This document shows positions 19,620-27,796 of a DNA stretch of 64,000 nt, piece after piece; the stretch's first letter is position 1, and every line of letters starts with the position of its first letter. A program made the position numbers and the translations under genes. The notes beneath the pieces were generated by a model. That model searched no databases, was not told where the DNA came from, and saw nothing but the letters and a program-made list of their open reading frames with translations. Source of the stretch: Myxococcales bacterium (GTDB lineage Bacteria > Myxococcota_A > Polyangia > Nannocystales > Nannocystaceae); the NCBI GenBank assembly GCA_020633335.1, contig JACKDU010000002.1, forward strand, positions 620,001-684,000, in the 5' to 3' direction.

Positions 19620-21464
19620 CTGCCCACGGCCGGCCGTCCGCCCGATCGATCAGCGCCGGCGGCGCGAGGGCCACGGCGCGCGCCGCGGATCGCCGCCTAC
19701 GCGCTGGCGATCGTCGCGCTCGCCTGCCAGCGATCGCCCGCGGGCGAGGCGCAGCGTGAGGACGCCGCGACCACGCGCGGCGCCCCCGAGGTGATCCGCC
19801 TGCCGCTCGAGGCGATGATCTCCACCCTCGATCCAGCGGCCGCCCAGGACGCGGTCAGCCGGCGACTCACCGGACAACTCTTTGACACGCTCGTCGACTG
19901 GGATCCCGCCGCGGCCACGCCGACGCTGGTCCCCGAGCTCCTGGCGACGCCGCCGACCCTCGACGCCGGGGGGACGACCCTCCGCCTCCAGCTCCGGGTC
20001 GGCGACGACGCCCGGCGCTTCACGGCCGATCCCTGCCTCGCCGGTGATGACAGCGCGAAGCTCGGCCGCCCGGTGAAGGCGAGCGACGTCGCCGCGTCGC
20101 TCCTCCGCCACGCGGATCCCGGGATCGCGGGCGCCTGGGAGCTCCTCGCCGGGCGGATCGTCGGCCTCGACGCCTGGCGCGACGCGGCCCCCGGCGAGCG
20201 CGCGCCGCTCCCCGAGGGGATCGCGATCGACGACACCGCCGGGACGATCACCCTCCGCCTCACGCGGCCGCAGCCCGAGCTCCCAGCGATCCTCGCGAGC
20301 CCGCAGCTAGCGATCGTCCCCCCGGAGTGCGTCGCCTACTACGACGGCCGCGACGACGCGCACCCGCCCTTCGCCCGCCACCCCGTCGGCTCTGGCCCCT
20401 ACCGCCTCGATCGCGGCGCCAGCGAGCTCCCGCGCGCGGCCGTGCTGATCGCCCGCGACGACGGCCCGCGGCCGCCGATGCCCGGACCCGCGGCCGCCCG
20501 CTGCCCGACGATCCCGGGCGTCCCACGGATCATCCTCGAGCACCCGGCGAGCCCGGAGGCGGCGCTCCGCCTCTTCCAAGCCGGCGAGATCGCCACCCTC
20601 GCGCCCGGCCAGGCCCACTTCGCCGAGGTGATCGAGGCCGGCGCGCCGATCCCCGGGGCGGTCCCGGCCGACACCCAGCTCACCAAGTCACCTGTCCTTT
20701 CGACCACCTTGCTCGTCTTCCGGATGGACGACCCGGAGCTCGGCCAGAGCGCGGACCCGGCGGTCGACGCCGAGCACCGCGCCCGCCGGCAGGCGATCGC
20801 CGCCGCCTTCGACGACCGCCGCTACCACCAGGTGATCCGCAACGGCGCGTGGGGCGAGCCCGCCTCGCAGGTGGTCCCGCGCGTCCTCCTCGATCCCGGC
20901 GCCGCCGCGCCCCTCCACCCCTCCGCGGGCCCAGGCCGCCCTCCCCCGCCGCCGGCCGCCGCCGACGCGCCCCGCCGCGAGCTCCGCTACGCGACCACCA
21001 CCGGCCCGGCCGCCCAGCAGGAGGCGGCGATCCTCCGCGAGGCCCTCCGCCCCCTCGGCTACGACCTCGTGGTCACCCACGACGACGCCTACCTCTACAA
21101 GATCCTCAGCGGTCAGGCGCGGGCCCAGCTCTTCTCGCTCCGCTTCGACGCCGACTATCCGGATCCCGCGAGCTTCCTCGATCCCTTCGTGTGCCAGAGC
21201 CCGGGCTCCTACACCGGCTACTGCTCGCCGCGCTTCGACGCGGTCCACGCCCGCTTCGCCCGGACCCCGGCCGGCCCCGAGCGCGACGCCCTGGCGATCG
21301 AGCTCGAGCGGATCCTCGGCGACGACGTGCCGGTCCGGCCGATCGACACCCCCGAGCTCTGGACCCTGAGCCGCGGCTGGCTCGGCGAGGTCGTCCGCCA
21401 CCCGATCACCGGCCTCCGGGCCGAGCTCCTCTGCCCGCTCCCCGCGCGCGACGCTAGTCGCTGA
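19620..21464 (+). CDS. ABC transporter substrate-binding lipoprotein, oligopeptide/DppA type (start uncertain)
   Basis: Extracellular solute-binding protein family 5. Visible features are TLDPAAAQDAVSRRLTGQLFDTLVDWDP, LRLQLRVGDDARRFTADPC..GRPVKASDVAASLLRHADP, PVGSGPYRL and a C-terminal SLRFDADYPDPASFLDPFVCQS...GYCSPRFDAVHARFARTP, all expected for peptide or nickel binding proteins. RRAPRIAAYALAIVALAC looks like the end of a lipoprotein signal. No in-frame ATG, GTG or TTG exists between the divergent dnaE start and this signal; the only candidate is CTG at 19620. Either a rare start is used or a base is wrong near 19.6 kb. No permease genes lie nearby. It converges on the permease at 21454 with an 11-base overlap. 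Confidence 0.8.
   Translation: MPTAGRPPDRSAPAARGPRRAPRIAAYALAIVALACQRSPAGEAQREDAATTRGAPEVIRLPLEAMISTLDPAAAQDAVSRRLTGQLFDTLVDWDPAAATPTLVPELLATPPTLDAGGTTLRLQLRVGDDARRFTADPCLAGDDSAKLGRPVKASDVAASLLRHADPGIAGAWELLAGRIVGLDAWRDAAPGERAPLPEGIAIDDTAGTITLRLTRPQPELPAILASPQLAIVPPECVAYYDGRDDAHPPFARHPVGSGPYRLDRGASELPRAAVLIARDDGPRPPMPGPAAARCPTIPGVPRIILEHPASPEAALRLFQAGEIATLAPGQAHFAEVIEAGAPIPGAVPADTQLTKSPVLSTTLLVFRMDDPELGQSADPAVDAEHRARRQAIAAAFDDRRYHQVIRNGAWGEPASQVVPRVLLDPGAAAPLHPSAGPGRPPPPPAAADAPRRELRYATTTGPAAQQEAAILREALRPLGYDLVVTHDDAYLYKILSGQARAQLFSLRFDADYPDPASFLDPFVCQSPGSYTGYCSPRFDAVHARFARTPAGPERDALAIELERILGDDVPVRPIDTPELWTLSRGWLGEVVRHPITGLRAELLCPLPARDASR
20692..20706 (-). repeat. Dispersed 15-base motif, copy TGGTCGAAAGGACAG
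   Basis: Exact match to TGGTC-N4-RGACAG, within the solute-binding protein gene. Confidence 0.45.
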
Positions 21465-22611
21465 TCTCGTCGACCGGCGCGGCGGTCGCGGTCGCCATCG
21501 ACTCGCCGCTGCTCGCCCCCCCGCGCGCCGCTCCTCGCGGCAAGTTGGTCGAGCTCCGCTCGGCCCGCACCCGCTGATCCTCGACGTCCGGCGCGGCGCT
21601 GAGCAGGATCGCGATCCACTTGAGGTCCTCGCTCTGCTCGAACGAGATCTTGAAGACCATCGTCAGCGGCACCGAGAGGAGCATGCCGACCGAGCCCCAG
21701 AGCCACCCCCAAAAGAGCAGCGAGAGGAAGACCACGAGCGGCGAGAGCCCGAGCTTGCGGCCCATCCACTGCGGCTCGAGGATGTTGCCGAGGAGCATGT
21801 TGACGACGACGTAGCCGACCGCCACCAGCACCATGTGCCCCGGGCCGATCTGGATCAGCGCGACCAGCATCGGCGGGATCGCGGCGAGGATCGAGCCGAC
21901 GTTGGGGATGAAGTTGAGGAGGAAGCCGAGGGTCCCCCAGAGGAGCGGGAAGTCGACCCCGAGGATCGCCGTCCAGCCGCCGACGATGACGCCGGTGAGC
22001 GCCGAGATCATCGTCTTGATCACGAGGTAGCGCTGGACCTCGATCACCAGCCGGCGCGCGCGCCCGAGCGCCCGCGCCGGATCGTCGAGCGCCGCCCGCA
22101 GCTTGCGCGGCATCTCGGCGACCTCGAGGAGGATGAAGACCATCGTCAGCACCACCAGCGCGGTGTTGGTGAGGGCCGAGAGGAGGCCGTTGAGGGTCGC
22201 GCCGATCGTGTCCATCGCCGCGCCCGGCTCGATCCGGGTCAGGCGATCGAGCGAGGCGTCGATCCCCGCGTTGGCGATCCAGGCGTCGACCGAGCCGATG
22301 ATCCCGCTGAGGCGCGCCTTGTAGTGGGGGACCGCGCGGCTGAAGTCACCGACCGAGGCCGCGAGCACGGTGCCGAAGACCGCGAGGATCGCCATCACCG
22401 CGATCACCACGACCAGCACCGCGATCCACGCGGGGACCCGCCGGCGCTCGAGCCAGAGGACCACCGGCGCCGAGATGATCGAGAGGAGGACCGCCAGGAG
22501 GGTCGGCAGGACCACGTCCTCCGCCGCCTGCATCCCCGCGACGATGATGAAGATCGCGGCGATCGCTACAATCGTCCGAAAGGCGACGCTCGAGACCGGG
22601 GCCTTCGCCAT
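21454..22611 (-). CDS. AI-2E family (PerM/YhhT-type) membrane permease
   Basis: 385 residues with about eight membrane helices: VAFRTIVAIAAIFIIVAGMQAAEDVVLPTLLAVLLS near the start, IAVLVVVIAVMAILAVFGTVL, a soluble middle portion, then ALTNTALVVLTMVFILLEVAE and the conserved C-terminal block GVDFPLLWGTLGFLLNFIPNVGSILAAIPPML...NMLLGNILEPQWMGRKLGLSPLVVFLSLLFWGWLWGSVGMLLSVPLT, diagnostic of the family. Members export autoinducer-2, indole or ions; the substrate here is unknown. The ATG at 22611 follows a near-perfect -10 (TATACT). Its stop overlaps that of the convergent binding-protein gene. Confidence 0.9.
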   Translation of the reverse strand: MAKAPVSSVAFRTIVAIAAIFIIVAGMQAAEDVVLPTLLAVLLSIISAPVVLWLERRRVPAWIAVLVVVIAVMAILAVFGTVLAASVGDFSRAVPHYKARLSGIIGSVDAWIANAGIDASLDRLTRIEPGAAMDTIGATLNGLLSALTNTALVVLTMVFILLEVAEMPRKLRAALDDPARALGRARRLVIEVQRYLVIKTMISALTGVIVGGWTAILGVDFPLLWGTLGFLLNFIPNVGSILAAIPPMLVALIQIGPGHMVLVAVGYVVVNMLLGNILEPQWMGRKLGLSPLVVFLSLLFWGWLWGSVGMLLSVPLTMVFKISFEQSEDLKWIAILLSAAPDVEDQRVRAERSSTNLPRGAARGGASSGESMATATAAPVDEISD

Positions 22612-22620
22612 GGCCGCGCC

Positions 22621-22626
22621 AGTATA
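22621..22626 (-). promoter_or_regulatory. -10 box TATACT, 9 bases before start 22611
   Basis: Near-consensus -10 with leaderless spacing, in the divergent region shared with ndk. Confidence 0.6.
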
Positions 22627-22700
22627 GGCGAACGCAGGCAGGTGCAGGCCCCCGAGGAAGCGCACACTCCGCGCGGGTACCCAGGGCCCGGCCCCTCTGT

Positions 22701-22706
22701 TATAGG
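22701..22706 (+). promoter_or_regulatory. Candidate -10 box TATAGG of ndk
   Basis: Lies about 55 bases before the ndk ATG. Unlike most genes here, ndk would have a leader, and GGAG at 22746-22749 can serve as its ribosome site. Confidence 0.4.
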
Positions 22707-22760
22707 GTGCGCGCCCGCACCGCGGGACCACCCTCCCGCTCAAACGGAGAATCTGCCGAT

Positions 22761-23180
22761 ATGGAACGCACCTTCGCCATCATCAAGCCCGATGCCGTCG
22801 CCGCTGGCCACGCCGGGGCGATCATCGCCCGGATCCAGGACTCTGGCCTCCGCCTGGTCGCCGCCAAGACCCTCCACCTCACCAAGGCCCAGGCCGAGGG
22901 CTTCTACTACGTCCACCGCGAGCGCCCCTTCTTCGGCAGCCTGGTGACCTTCATGACCGAGGGCCCGATCGTTGCGATGGTCCTCGAGGGCGAGGGCGCG
23001 ATCCGTCGCTGGCGCGACCTGATGGGCCCGACCGACGCGACCAAGGCCCCCAAGGACACCCTCCGCGGGACCTTCGGCACCAGCATCGAGCGCAACGCGA
23101 CCCACGGCTCCGACGCGCCCGAGACCGCCGCCTACGAGATCGGCTTCTTCTTCAGCGGCCTCGAGCTCGCGGACCTCTAG
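22761..23180 (+). CDS. ndk: Nucleoside diphosphate kinase
   Basis: 139 residues, the normal size. It transfers the gamma phosphate of ATP to nucleoside diphosphates through a phosphohistidine. The family start MERTFAIIKPDAV, the RPFF segment, the central GPTDATKAPKDTLRGTFG block and the active-site NATHGSD (phosphorylated His) are all present. The ATG at 22761 gives the canonical N-terminus and has GGAG upstream. It is followed by a strong hairpin at 23222-23257. Confidence 0.97.
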   Translation: MERTFAIIKPDAVAAGHAGAIIARIQDSGLRLVAAKTLHLTKAQAEGFYYVHRERPFFGSLVTFMTEGPIVAMVLEGEGAIRRWRDLMGPTDATKAPKDTLRGTFGTSIERNATHGSDAPETAAYEIGFFFSGLELADL

Positions 23181-23221
23181 GAGCCCGCGCGTCGGCTCGC
23201 CGACGCCGCGCGGACCCGGGG

Positions 23222-23260
23222 CCCTGGCGATTTGCGCCTTTTGCGCATTCGCCAGGGTTT
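23222..23260 (+). terminator. Hairpin after ndk
   Basis: CCCTGGCGA (222-230 of 23xxx) pairs with TCGCCAGGG (249-257), and TGCGC/GCGCA pairs inside. TTTCG follows. Likely terminator, 41 bases after ndk. Confidence 0.7.
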
Positions 23261-23298
23261 CGTCGTTGGCGCCCCCTGCCGACCTCCGCCGGCCGTGC

Positions 23299-23304
23299 TA
23301 GAAC
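23299..23304 (+). promoter_or_regulatory. -10 box TAGAAC, 8 bases before rlmN start
   Basis: Lies between the ndk terminator and the rlmN ATG, with no Shine-Dalgarno in between. Confidence 0.5.
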
Positions 23305-23312
23305 GCTCCGCC

Positions 23313-24449
23313 ATGGCCGATCTCGTCGCCATCCGTGGCCCCGCGGCCGCGATCCCCAAGGACCCGAAGGTCAACCTCCGCGACCTCGATCGCGAGGAGA
23401 CGCGGGCCTGGGTGGTCGCCCAGGGGCTGCCGCGCTACCGCGCCGATCAGATCTTCGGCTGGGTGCACGGCAAGCGGGTCGACTCCGTCGAGGCGATGAC
23501 CAACCTCTCGCGCGCCGACCGTCAGCGCCTCGGCGAGCTCACCACGCTCCGCCGCCTGGGGGTCGACCTCGTCGCCCCCGCGAGCGACGGCACCCGCAAG
23601 CTCCGCCTCCGCACGGTCGACGGCCAGCTCATCGAGAGCGTGCTGATCCCCAACGAGGGCCGCGGCGCGACCCTCTGCGTCTCGTCGCAGGTCGGCTGCG
23701 CCCTCACCTGCGCCTTCTGTGCGACCCAGAGCCTCGGCTTTCGCCGCAACCTCGCGACCTGGGAGATCGTCGATCAGGTCTATCAAGCCCAGGATCTCCT
23801 CGCCCGTGAGGCCGCTGCGGCGGACACCGAGGAGGCCGTGTGGCCCGAGCGCCTGACCAACCTCGTGTTCATGGGGATGGGCGAGCCGCTCCACAACTAC
23901 AACCAGGTCAAGCGGGCGATCGGCATCCTCACCGACGACGCCGGGGCGGCGATCGCCGGCCGCCGGATCACGGTGTCGAGCGCCGGCCTCGTCCCGGCGA
24001 TCGAGCGCTTCGGTCGCGAGGGGCTCGGCCTCGAGGTCGGCCTCGCGATCTCCCTCAACGCGACCACGGACGCGATCCGCGATCGGGTGATGCCGATCAA
24101 CACGCGCTGGCCGATCGCCGAGCTGATGGCGACGCTGCGCCGCCTGCCGATCCATCGCCGACGCTGGGTCACCTTTGAGTACGTGCTCCTCGCCGGGGTC
24201 AACGACAGCGACGACGACGTCGAGCGCCTGGCCGCGCTCCTCCGCGGGATGCGGGCCCAGGTCAACGTGATCCCCTTCAACCCGCACCCGCACGCGCCCT
24301 TCGAACGGCCGAGCCCGCGGCGGGTCGCCGCCTTCGTCGACGGCTGCCGCGAGCGCGGCCTCCACGCCTACACCCGCACGCCCCGCGGCGACGACATCGG
24401 CGCGGCCTGTGGCCAGCTCGCCCTCGAAGGCGAGGCGGTCGCTGGCTGA
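23313..24449 (+). CDS. rlmN: Dual-specificity 23S rRNA/tRNA adenine-C2 methyltransferase
   Basis: 378-residue radical-SAM enzyme that methylates C2 of A2503 in 23S rRNA and A37 in tRNA. The radical-SAM cluster motif CALTCAFC is preceded by VSSQVG. MGMGEPLHNYNQVKRAI and ISLNATTDAIRDRVMPINTRWPI are typical family blocks, and the C-terminal GDDIGAACGQL contains the second catalytic Cys needed for the methyl-transfer intermediate. N-terminal PRYRADQIFGWVHGKRVDSVEAMTNLS matches the accessory domain. The ATG at 23313 sits eight bases after TAGAAC. Confidence 0.96.
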   Translation: MADLVAIRGPAAAIPKDPKVNLRDLDREETRAWVVAQGLPRYRADQIFGWVHGKRVDSVEAMTNLSRADRQRLGELTTLRRLGVDLVAPASDGTRKLRLRTVDGQLIESVLIPNEGRGATLCVSSQVGCALTCAFCATQSLGFRRNLATWEIVDQVYQAQDLLAREAAAADTEEAVWPERLTNLVFMGMGEPLHNYNQVKRAIGILTDDAGAAIAGRRITVSSAGLVPAIERFGREGLGLEVGLAISLNATTDAIRDRVMPINTRWPIAELMATLRRLPIHRRRWVTFEYVLLAGVNDSDDDVERLAALLRGMRAQVNVIPFNPHPHAPFERPSPRRVAAFVDGCRERGLHAYTRTPRGDDIGAACGQLALEGEAVAG

Positions 24450-24523
24450 TCCGTCGGCCGCGGCCGCGTCGACGCAACGCCCGACCGACCTGGCCGATCA
24501 CGCACCCTGGGACCGAGCCGTGA

Positions 24524-24529
24524 TAGTCT
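24524..24529 (+). promoter_or_regulatory. -10 box TAGTCT with short leader before 24549
   Basis: Ends 19 bases before the ATG, so a leader of about 12 bases carrying GGAGA is expected; this contrasts with the leaderless genes. Confidence 0.4.
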
Positions 24530-24548
24530 CGCGCCCCGGAGAAGTGCC

Positions 24549-25655
24549 ATGCCGCTCGCGCTCGGATCCTCGCTCCCACTCCTCGCCCTCGCCCTCTTCG
24601 CGCCCGAGGGGGAGAGCGAGCCCGCGGCCGGCGAGCCGACGCTGAGCGCGAGCGACGACGACGCGGCCGAGGCGCCTGCGCCCGCGCGGGCGACCGCGAG
24701 CGCGAGCCCCGGGTCGACCATCGACCCCTTCAACGCCTGGAAGCTCCGCCTCTCGGCCGCGGTCGACGCGACCAACGAGGACCCGGCCGCCGGCGTCGAC
24801 GAGCTCCGCGGCGCGCTCGCGGAGGCCCCCAAGTTCACGGTCGAGCTCGCCAGCGACGACGCCGCCCGGAGCGAGCGCAACGAGGGCAACCTGAGCCTCA
24901 GCCGCGCGCTCCTCACCCTCGGCGACGCCGAGGCCGCGGCTACGGCGATGGACAGCGCCCTCCGCGACGCCGGCAACGACCCGCTGAGCCCGCAGCGCTT
25001 CGGCCCGAGCCTCGCCGATCTCCACCGCCAGCGCCTCGCCGCCCTCGACGCCCAGGGGCGCGGGACGATCCGGGTCGAGTGCGCCCTCCCCTGCCGCGTC
25101 TTCATCAACGAGCACCCGGCGCCGGCCCACGCGGGCGGCCTCTTCCTCGGCCGCTACCGGGTGCGGATCGAGGCGTCGAGCGGCGGCGAGGCGCCCTACA
25201 CCGCGGACCTCGAGCTCGGCCCCGACGCCCGCGAGGTCCGCCTCCCCTTCCCCGCGCAAGCGGCCGAGGGGCCCGCCGACGCCAACCTCCCGATCGACGC
25301 GCCGACCGCGGGCAAGCGCGGCAAGAAGGGACGCCGCGCCCTGCCCCGCTGGCTCGAGATCACGTCGATCGTCGGCGGCGCGGCGGCGGTCGGCGCCGGC
25401 GTCTTCCTCCTGCGGATGGACGACTACTGCGTCGGCGATCTCAGCTTCAAGCCGAGCGCGTCGATGCCGGGCACCTGCAAGGACATCTACAACACCCGGA
25501 TCGGCGCCTTCACGGCGATCGGCGCCGGCGCCTTCTTCTTCGCCGGCGGGGTGATCACCCTCTCGATCGACGAGAGCCGGGCGCGCCGCAGCCGCGCGAG
25601 CGAGGCGGCCCCCGACTCGCGGACGGTGATGCTCGGCTACACCCGCCGCTTCTAG
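24549..25655 (+). CDS. Exported PEGA-like envelope protein with two C-terminal membrane helices
   Basis: 368 residues. A signal peptide (LALGSSLPLLALALFAPEG) leads into an acidic Ala-rich linker, then a helical region (PFNAWKLRLSAAVDATNEDPAAGVDELRGALAEAPKF). A beta section follows (GTIRVECALPCRVFINEHPAPAHAGGLFLGRYRVRIEASSG...), which resembles the PEGA surface-domain pattern. Near the end are ITSIVGGAAAVGAGVFLL and AFTAIGAGAFFFAGGVITL, two membrane spans typical of myxobacterial PEGA proteins. Two Cys (DDYCVGD, GTCKDIY) lie between the spans. Function is unknown. The ATG has GGAGA upstream. Confidence 0.7.
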   Translation: MPLALGSSLPLLALALFAPEGESEPAAGEPTLSASDDDAAEAPAPARATASASPGSTIDPFNAWKLRLSAAVDATNEDPAAGVDELRGALAEAPKFTVELASDDAARSERNEGNLSLSRALLTLGDAEAAATAMDSALRDAGNDPLSPQRFGPSLADLHRQRLAALDAQGRGTIRVECALPCRVFINEHPAPAHAGGLFLGRYRVRIEASSGGEAPYTADLELGPDAREVRLPFPAQAAEGPADANLPIDAPTAGKRGKKGRRALPRWLEITSIVGGAAAVGAGVFLLRMDDYCVGDLSFKPSASMPGTCKDIYNTRIGAFTAIGAGAFFFAGGVITLSIDESRARRSRASEAAPDSRTVMLGYTRRF

Positions 25656-25728
25656 CGGGTCGGCCGGCGGGCATCCACCGCCACAGCCTCGCCGCCAACC
25701 CGCACCTCCCGAACCGGCCGAAGCCCTG

Positions 25729-25734
25729 CTAGGC
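25729..25734 (+). promoter_or_regulatory. -10 box TAGGCT, 7 bases before yacG start
   Basis: Leaderless-type spacing to the GTG start at 25742. Confidence 0.5.
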
Positions 25735-25741
25735 TCGCCCT

Positions 25742-25933
25742 GTGCTGATCCGCTGCCCGATCTGCCACCGCGAGCTGGGCGAGGTCCCCGAGGACTTCCC
25801 CCACCGGCCCTTCTGCTCCGCCCGCTGCAAGAGCATCGATCTCGCGCGCTGGCTCGACGAGGAGTACCGGATCCCCTCTCCGCTCCCCGACGGCGAGGGT
25901 GGCGAGGGCGGCGACGAGCACCTGATCCACTGA
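25742..25933 (+). CDS. yacG: DNA gyrase inhibitor YacG, zinc-binding
   Basis: 63 residues, GTG start. IRCPICHRELGEVPEDFPHRPFCSARCKSIDLARWLDEEYRIP holds the C-x2-C...C-x3-C zinc site and the SxRCKxIDLxxWxxExYxIP signature of YacG, a small protein that binds GyrB and lowers gyrase activity. The tail is acidic and Gly-rich (DGEGGEGGDE). Confidence 0.93.
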   Translation: MLIRCPICHRELGEVPEDFPHRPFCSARCKSIDLARWLDEEYRIPSPLPDGEGGEGGDEHLIH

Positions 25934-25957
25934 GGCGCTCGCCGGGTGGCGAGGAAT

Positions 25958-25972
25958 CTGTCCCTTCGGTCA
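25958..25972 (-). repeat. Dispersed 15-base motif, variant TGACCGAAGGGACAG
   Basis: Relaxed match to TGGTC-N4-RGACAG. It sits in the 36-base convergent gap between yacG and the methyltransferase gene. Confidence 0.35.
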
Positions 25973-26572
25973 GGGATCGGGGCGCTCGTTGGCCGCCAGG
26001 ATCATCACCCAGGGGAAGACCGGCGGCGACGCGAGCGGCTGGAAGCGGCGCTCGACGAAGCGGGTGAAGGAGCGCCGCCCCCAGTGCTGGACGTGCTCGG
26101 GGTCGTTGCCGAGCGCCCGCACGTTCTTCCCGCGGAGGAGGTTGAGGCCGCGGAAGAAGGGCTCCCAGGGGACGCTGAGGAGGACGTGCGAGCGCGCGAG
26201 GCGGCCGAGGATCGGCAGCATCGCCGCCGGATCGTCGAGGTGCTCGAGGACCTCGAGCATCATCACCATGTCGTAGCTCTCGCCGTGCTCGGCGAGCTCG
26301 CGGGCGTCGCGGACCCGCAGCGTCGCCCGATCGCCGAGGCGCGCGCGGGCGTCGGCGATCGCCGGCTCGGAGAGGTCGATCCCCGAGAGCTCGACATCGA
26401 GCTCCGCGTCGGCGATCGCCCGCAGCATGAAGCCCTCGCCGCAGCCGAGATCGAGGATCGAGCGCGGCCGCGCGCGGGCGATCATCGCCAGCATCGATCG
26501 GGTGAAGTTGCCGATCAGCGCCCGCTGGATCGGGTTGCGGCTCTCGTGCTTCTGCTTGTTGCCGCTGGTCAC
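25970..26572 (-). CDS. Class I SAM-dependent methyltransferase
   Basis: 200 residues. SILDLGCGEGFMLRAIA is the SAM-binding glycine loop; GIDLSEPAIADAR carries the acidic residue after strand 2; YDMVMMLEVLEHLDDPAAMLPILGRL is strand 4 of the Methyltransf_11 type. The GTG start at 26572 overlaps the stop of the upstream glycosyltransferase by GTGA, so the pair is translationally coupled. The context (glycosyltransferase, then divergent UDP-glucose dehydrogenase) suggests modification of a lipid-linked sugar or surface glycan, but the substrate is not readable from the sequence. Confidence 0.85.
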   Translation of the reverse strand: MTSGNKQKHESRNPIQRALIGNFTRSMLAMIARARPRSILDLGCGEGFMLRAIADAELDVELSGIDLSEPAIADARARLGDRATLRVRDARELAEHGESYDMVMMLEVLEHLDDPAAMLPILGRLARSHVLLSVPWEPFFRGLNLLRGKNVRALGNDPEHVQHWGRRSFTRFVERRFQPLASPPVFPWVMILAANERPDP

Positions 26573-27597
26573 GGGTGGCCCTCCTGGGCGGCGACCGGCG
26601 CGGGCGCGGGCGCGGCGGCGGCCGACGTCGCCGGCCGTCGGGCTCGCGGCGCGCGGATCGAGTAGATCTCGGTCGACCGCAGGGTGGTCCGGACCAGGAG
26701 CTCCGCGAGGAGGCCGAGCCCGAGGAAGTGGATCCCCGTGATCATCAGGAGGACCCCCAGGGTGAGGAGCGGCCGGGTGCCGATCGCCTCGTCCTGCGCC
26801 CAGAGCACCGTCATGTAGAGCAGGATCGCCAGCCCCGGGACCCCGAGGAGGCCGGCCGGCACCGAGAAGAAGTGGAGCGGCCGGCTCCGAAAGCGGGTCA
26901 CCAGGAGGACCGTGAGGAGGTCGAGGAAGCCGTCGATGAGCCGGCGCAGGCCGTACTTCGAGACCCCGTGCTGGCGCGGGCGGTGGTTGACGACCAGCTC
27001 CTCGATGCGAAAGCCACGATCGCCCGCGAGCACCGGCAGGAAGCGGTGGAAGCCGCCGTAGACGCTGAGCTCGCGCACACACTCCGCGCGGTAGGCCTTG
27101 AAGCCGCAGTTGAAGTCGCGGAGCTTGATCCCGCTGACCCGGCGGACGACCGCGTTGAAGAACTTCGAGGGGAGCGTCTTGCCGAGCGGATCGTGGCGGC
27201 GCTGCTTGTAGCCCGAGACCAGGTCCGCGCCCTCGTCGATCTTGCGGACGAAGTCGGGGATCATCGCCGGGTCGTCCTGGAGGTCGCCGTCGAGGGTGAG
27301 GACGATCTCGCCGCGGGCGCGCTCAAAGCCGGCCGCCAGCGCCGGCGACTTCCCGAAGTTGCGGCGGAAGTGGAGGACCTCGACGCGCGGGTCGGCCTCG
27401 GCGATCTCGTCGAGGAGGTCGGCCGAGCCGTCGCGGCTCCCGTCGTCGATCACCAGGATCTCGTAGCTCCGGCCCACGGCCGCGCAGCCCGCGGTGAGCT
27501 GGCGATAGAGCTCGGGGATCGAGCCGACCTCGTTGTAGACCGGGACGACGACCGTGATCTCGGGCGCGGGGCCGCGGTCAGCGCTTGGGGGCTGCAT
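26569..27597 (-). CDS. Family 2 glycosyltransferase, polyprenyl-phosphate type (GtrB/DPM1-like)
   Basis: 342 residues. EITVVVPVYNEVGSIPELYRQL starts the GT-A fold, GEIVLTLDGDLQDDPAMIPDFVRKI holds the DxD-type nucleotide site, and DFNCGFKAYRAECVREL with VNHRPRQHGVSKYGLRRL is typical of GtrB/ArnC/dolichyl-phosphate mannose synthases. Two C-terminal membrane helices (LLGVPGLAILLYMTVLW and LLTLGVLLMITGIHFLGLGLLAELL) also match. It probably moves a sugar from a nucleotide donor to undecaprenyl phosphate on the inner membrane. The start at 27597 follows TACCCT by ten bases. Operon with the downstream methyltransferase. Confidence 0.88.
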   Translation of the reverse strand: MQPPSADRGPAPEITVVVPVYNEVGSIPELYRQLTAGCAAVGRSYEILVIDDGSRDGSADLLDEIAEADPRVEVLHFRRNFGKSPALAAGFERARGEIVLTLDGDLQDDPAMIPDFVRKIDEGADLVSGYKQRRHDPLGKTLPSKFFNAVVRRVSGIKLRDFNCGFKAYRAECVRELSVYGGFHRFLPVLAGDRGFRIEELVVNHRPRQHGVSKYGLRRLIDGFLDLLTVLLVTRFRSRPLHFFSVPAGLLGVPGLAILLYMTVLWAQDEAIGTRPLLTLGVLLMITGIHFLGLGLLAELLVRTTLRSTEIYSIRAPRARRPATSAAAAPAPAPVAAQEGHP

Positions 27598-27607
27598 CGG
27601 CGGCGCG

Positions 27608-27613
27608 AGGGTA
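27608..27613 (-). promoter_or_regulatory. -10 box TACCCT, 10 bases before start 27597
   Basis: Located in the divergent region shared with the UDP-glucose dehydrogenase gene. Confidence 0.4.
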
Positions 27614-27781
27614 GCAAAAGCGGTCCGGCGCATGCGAGCAATCGACGGCCTCGCCCCCCCGTCGCGGACGCAGAGACGTCCGCCGACCCCGGGCCGCGCT
27701 CGCGGACGGCCAGCGCCCCAGGCGGGCGAGCAGCGCGCCTCCGCGACCGGCCGCGCGCTCGCAGGCGCAGGGCCGATGGCG

Positions 27782-27787
27782 TATCCT
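27782..27787 (+). promoter_or_regulatory. -10 box TATCCT, 9 bases before start 27797
   Basis: Leaderless-type spacing; no ribosome site between box and ATG. Confidence 0.5.
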
Positions 27788-27796
27788 CGCGCGCCT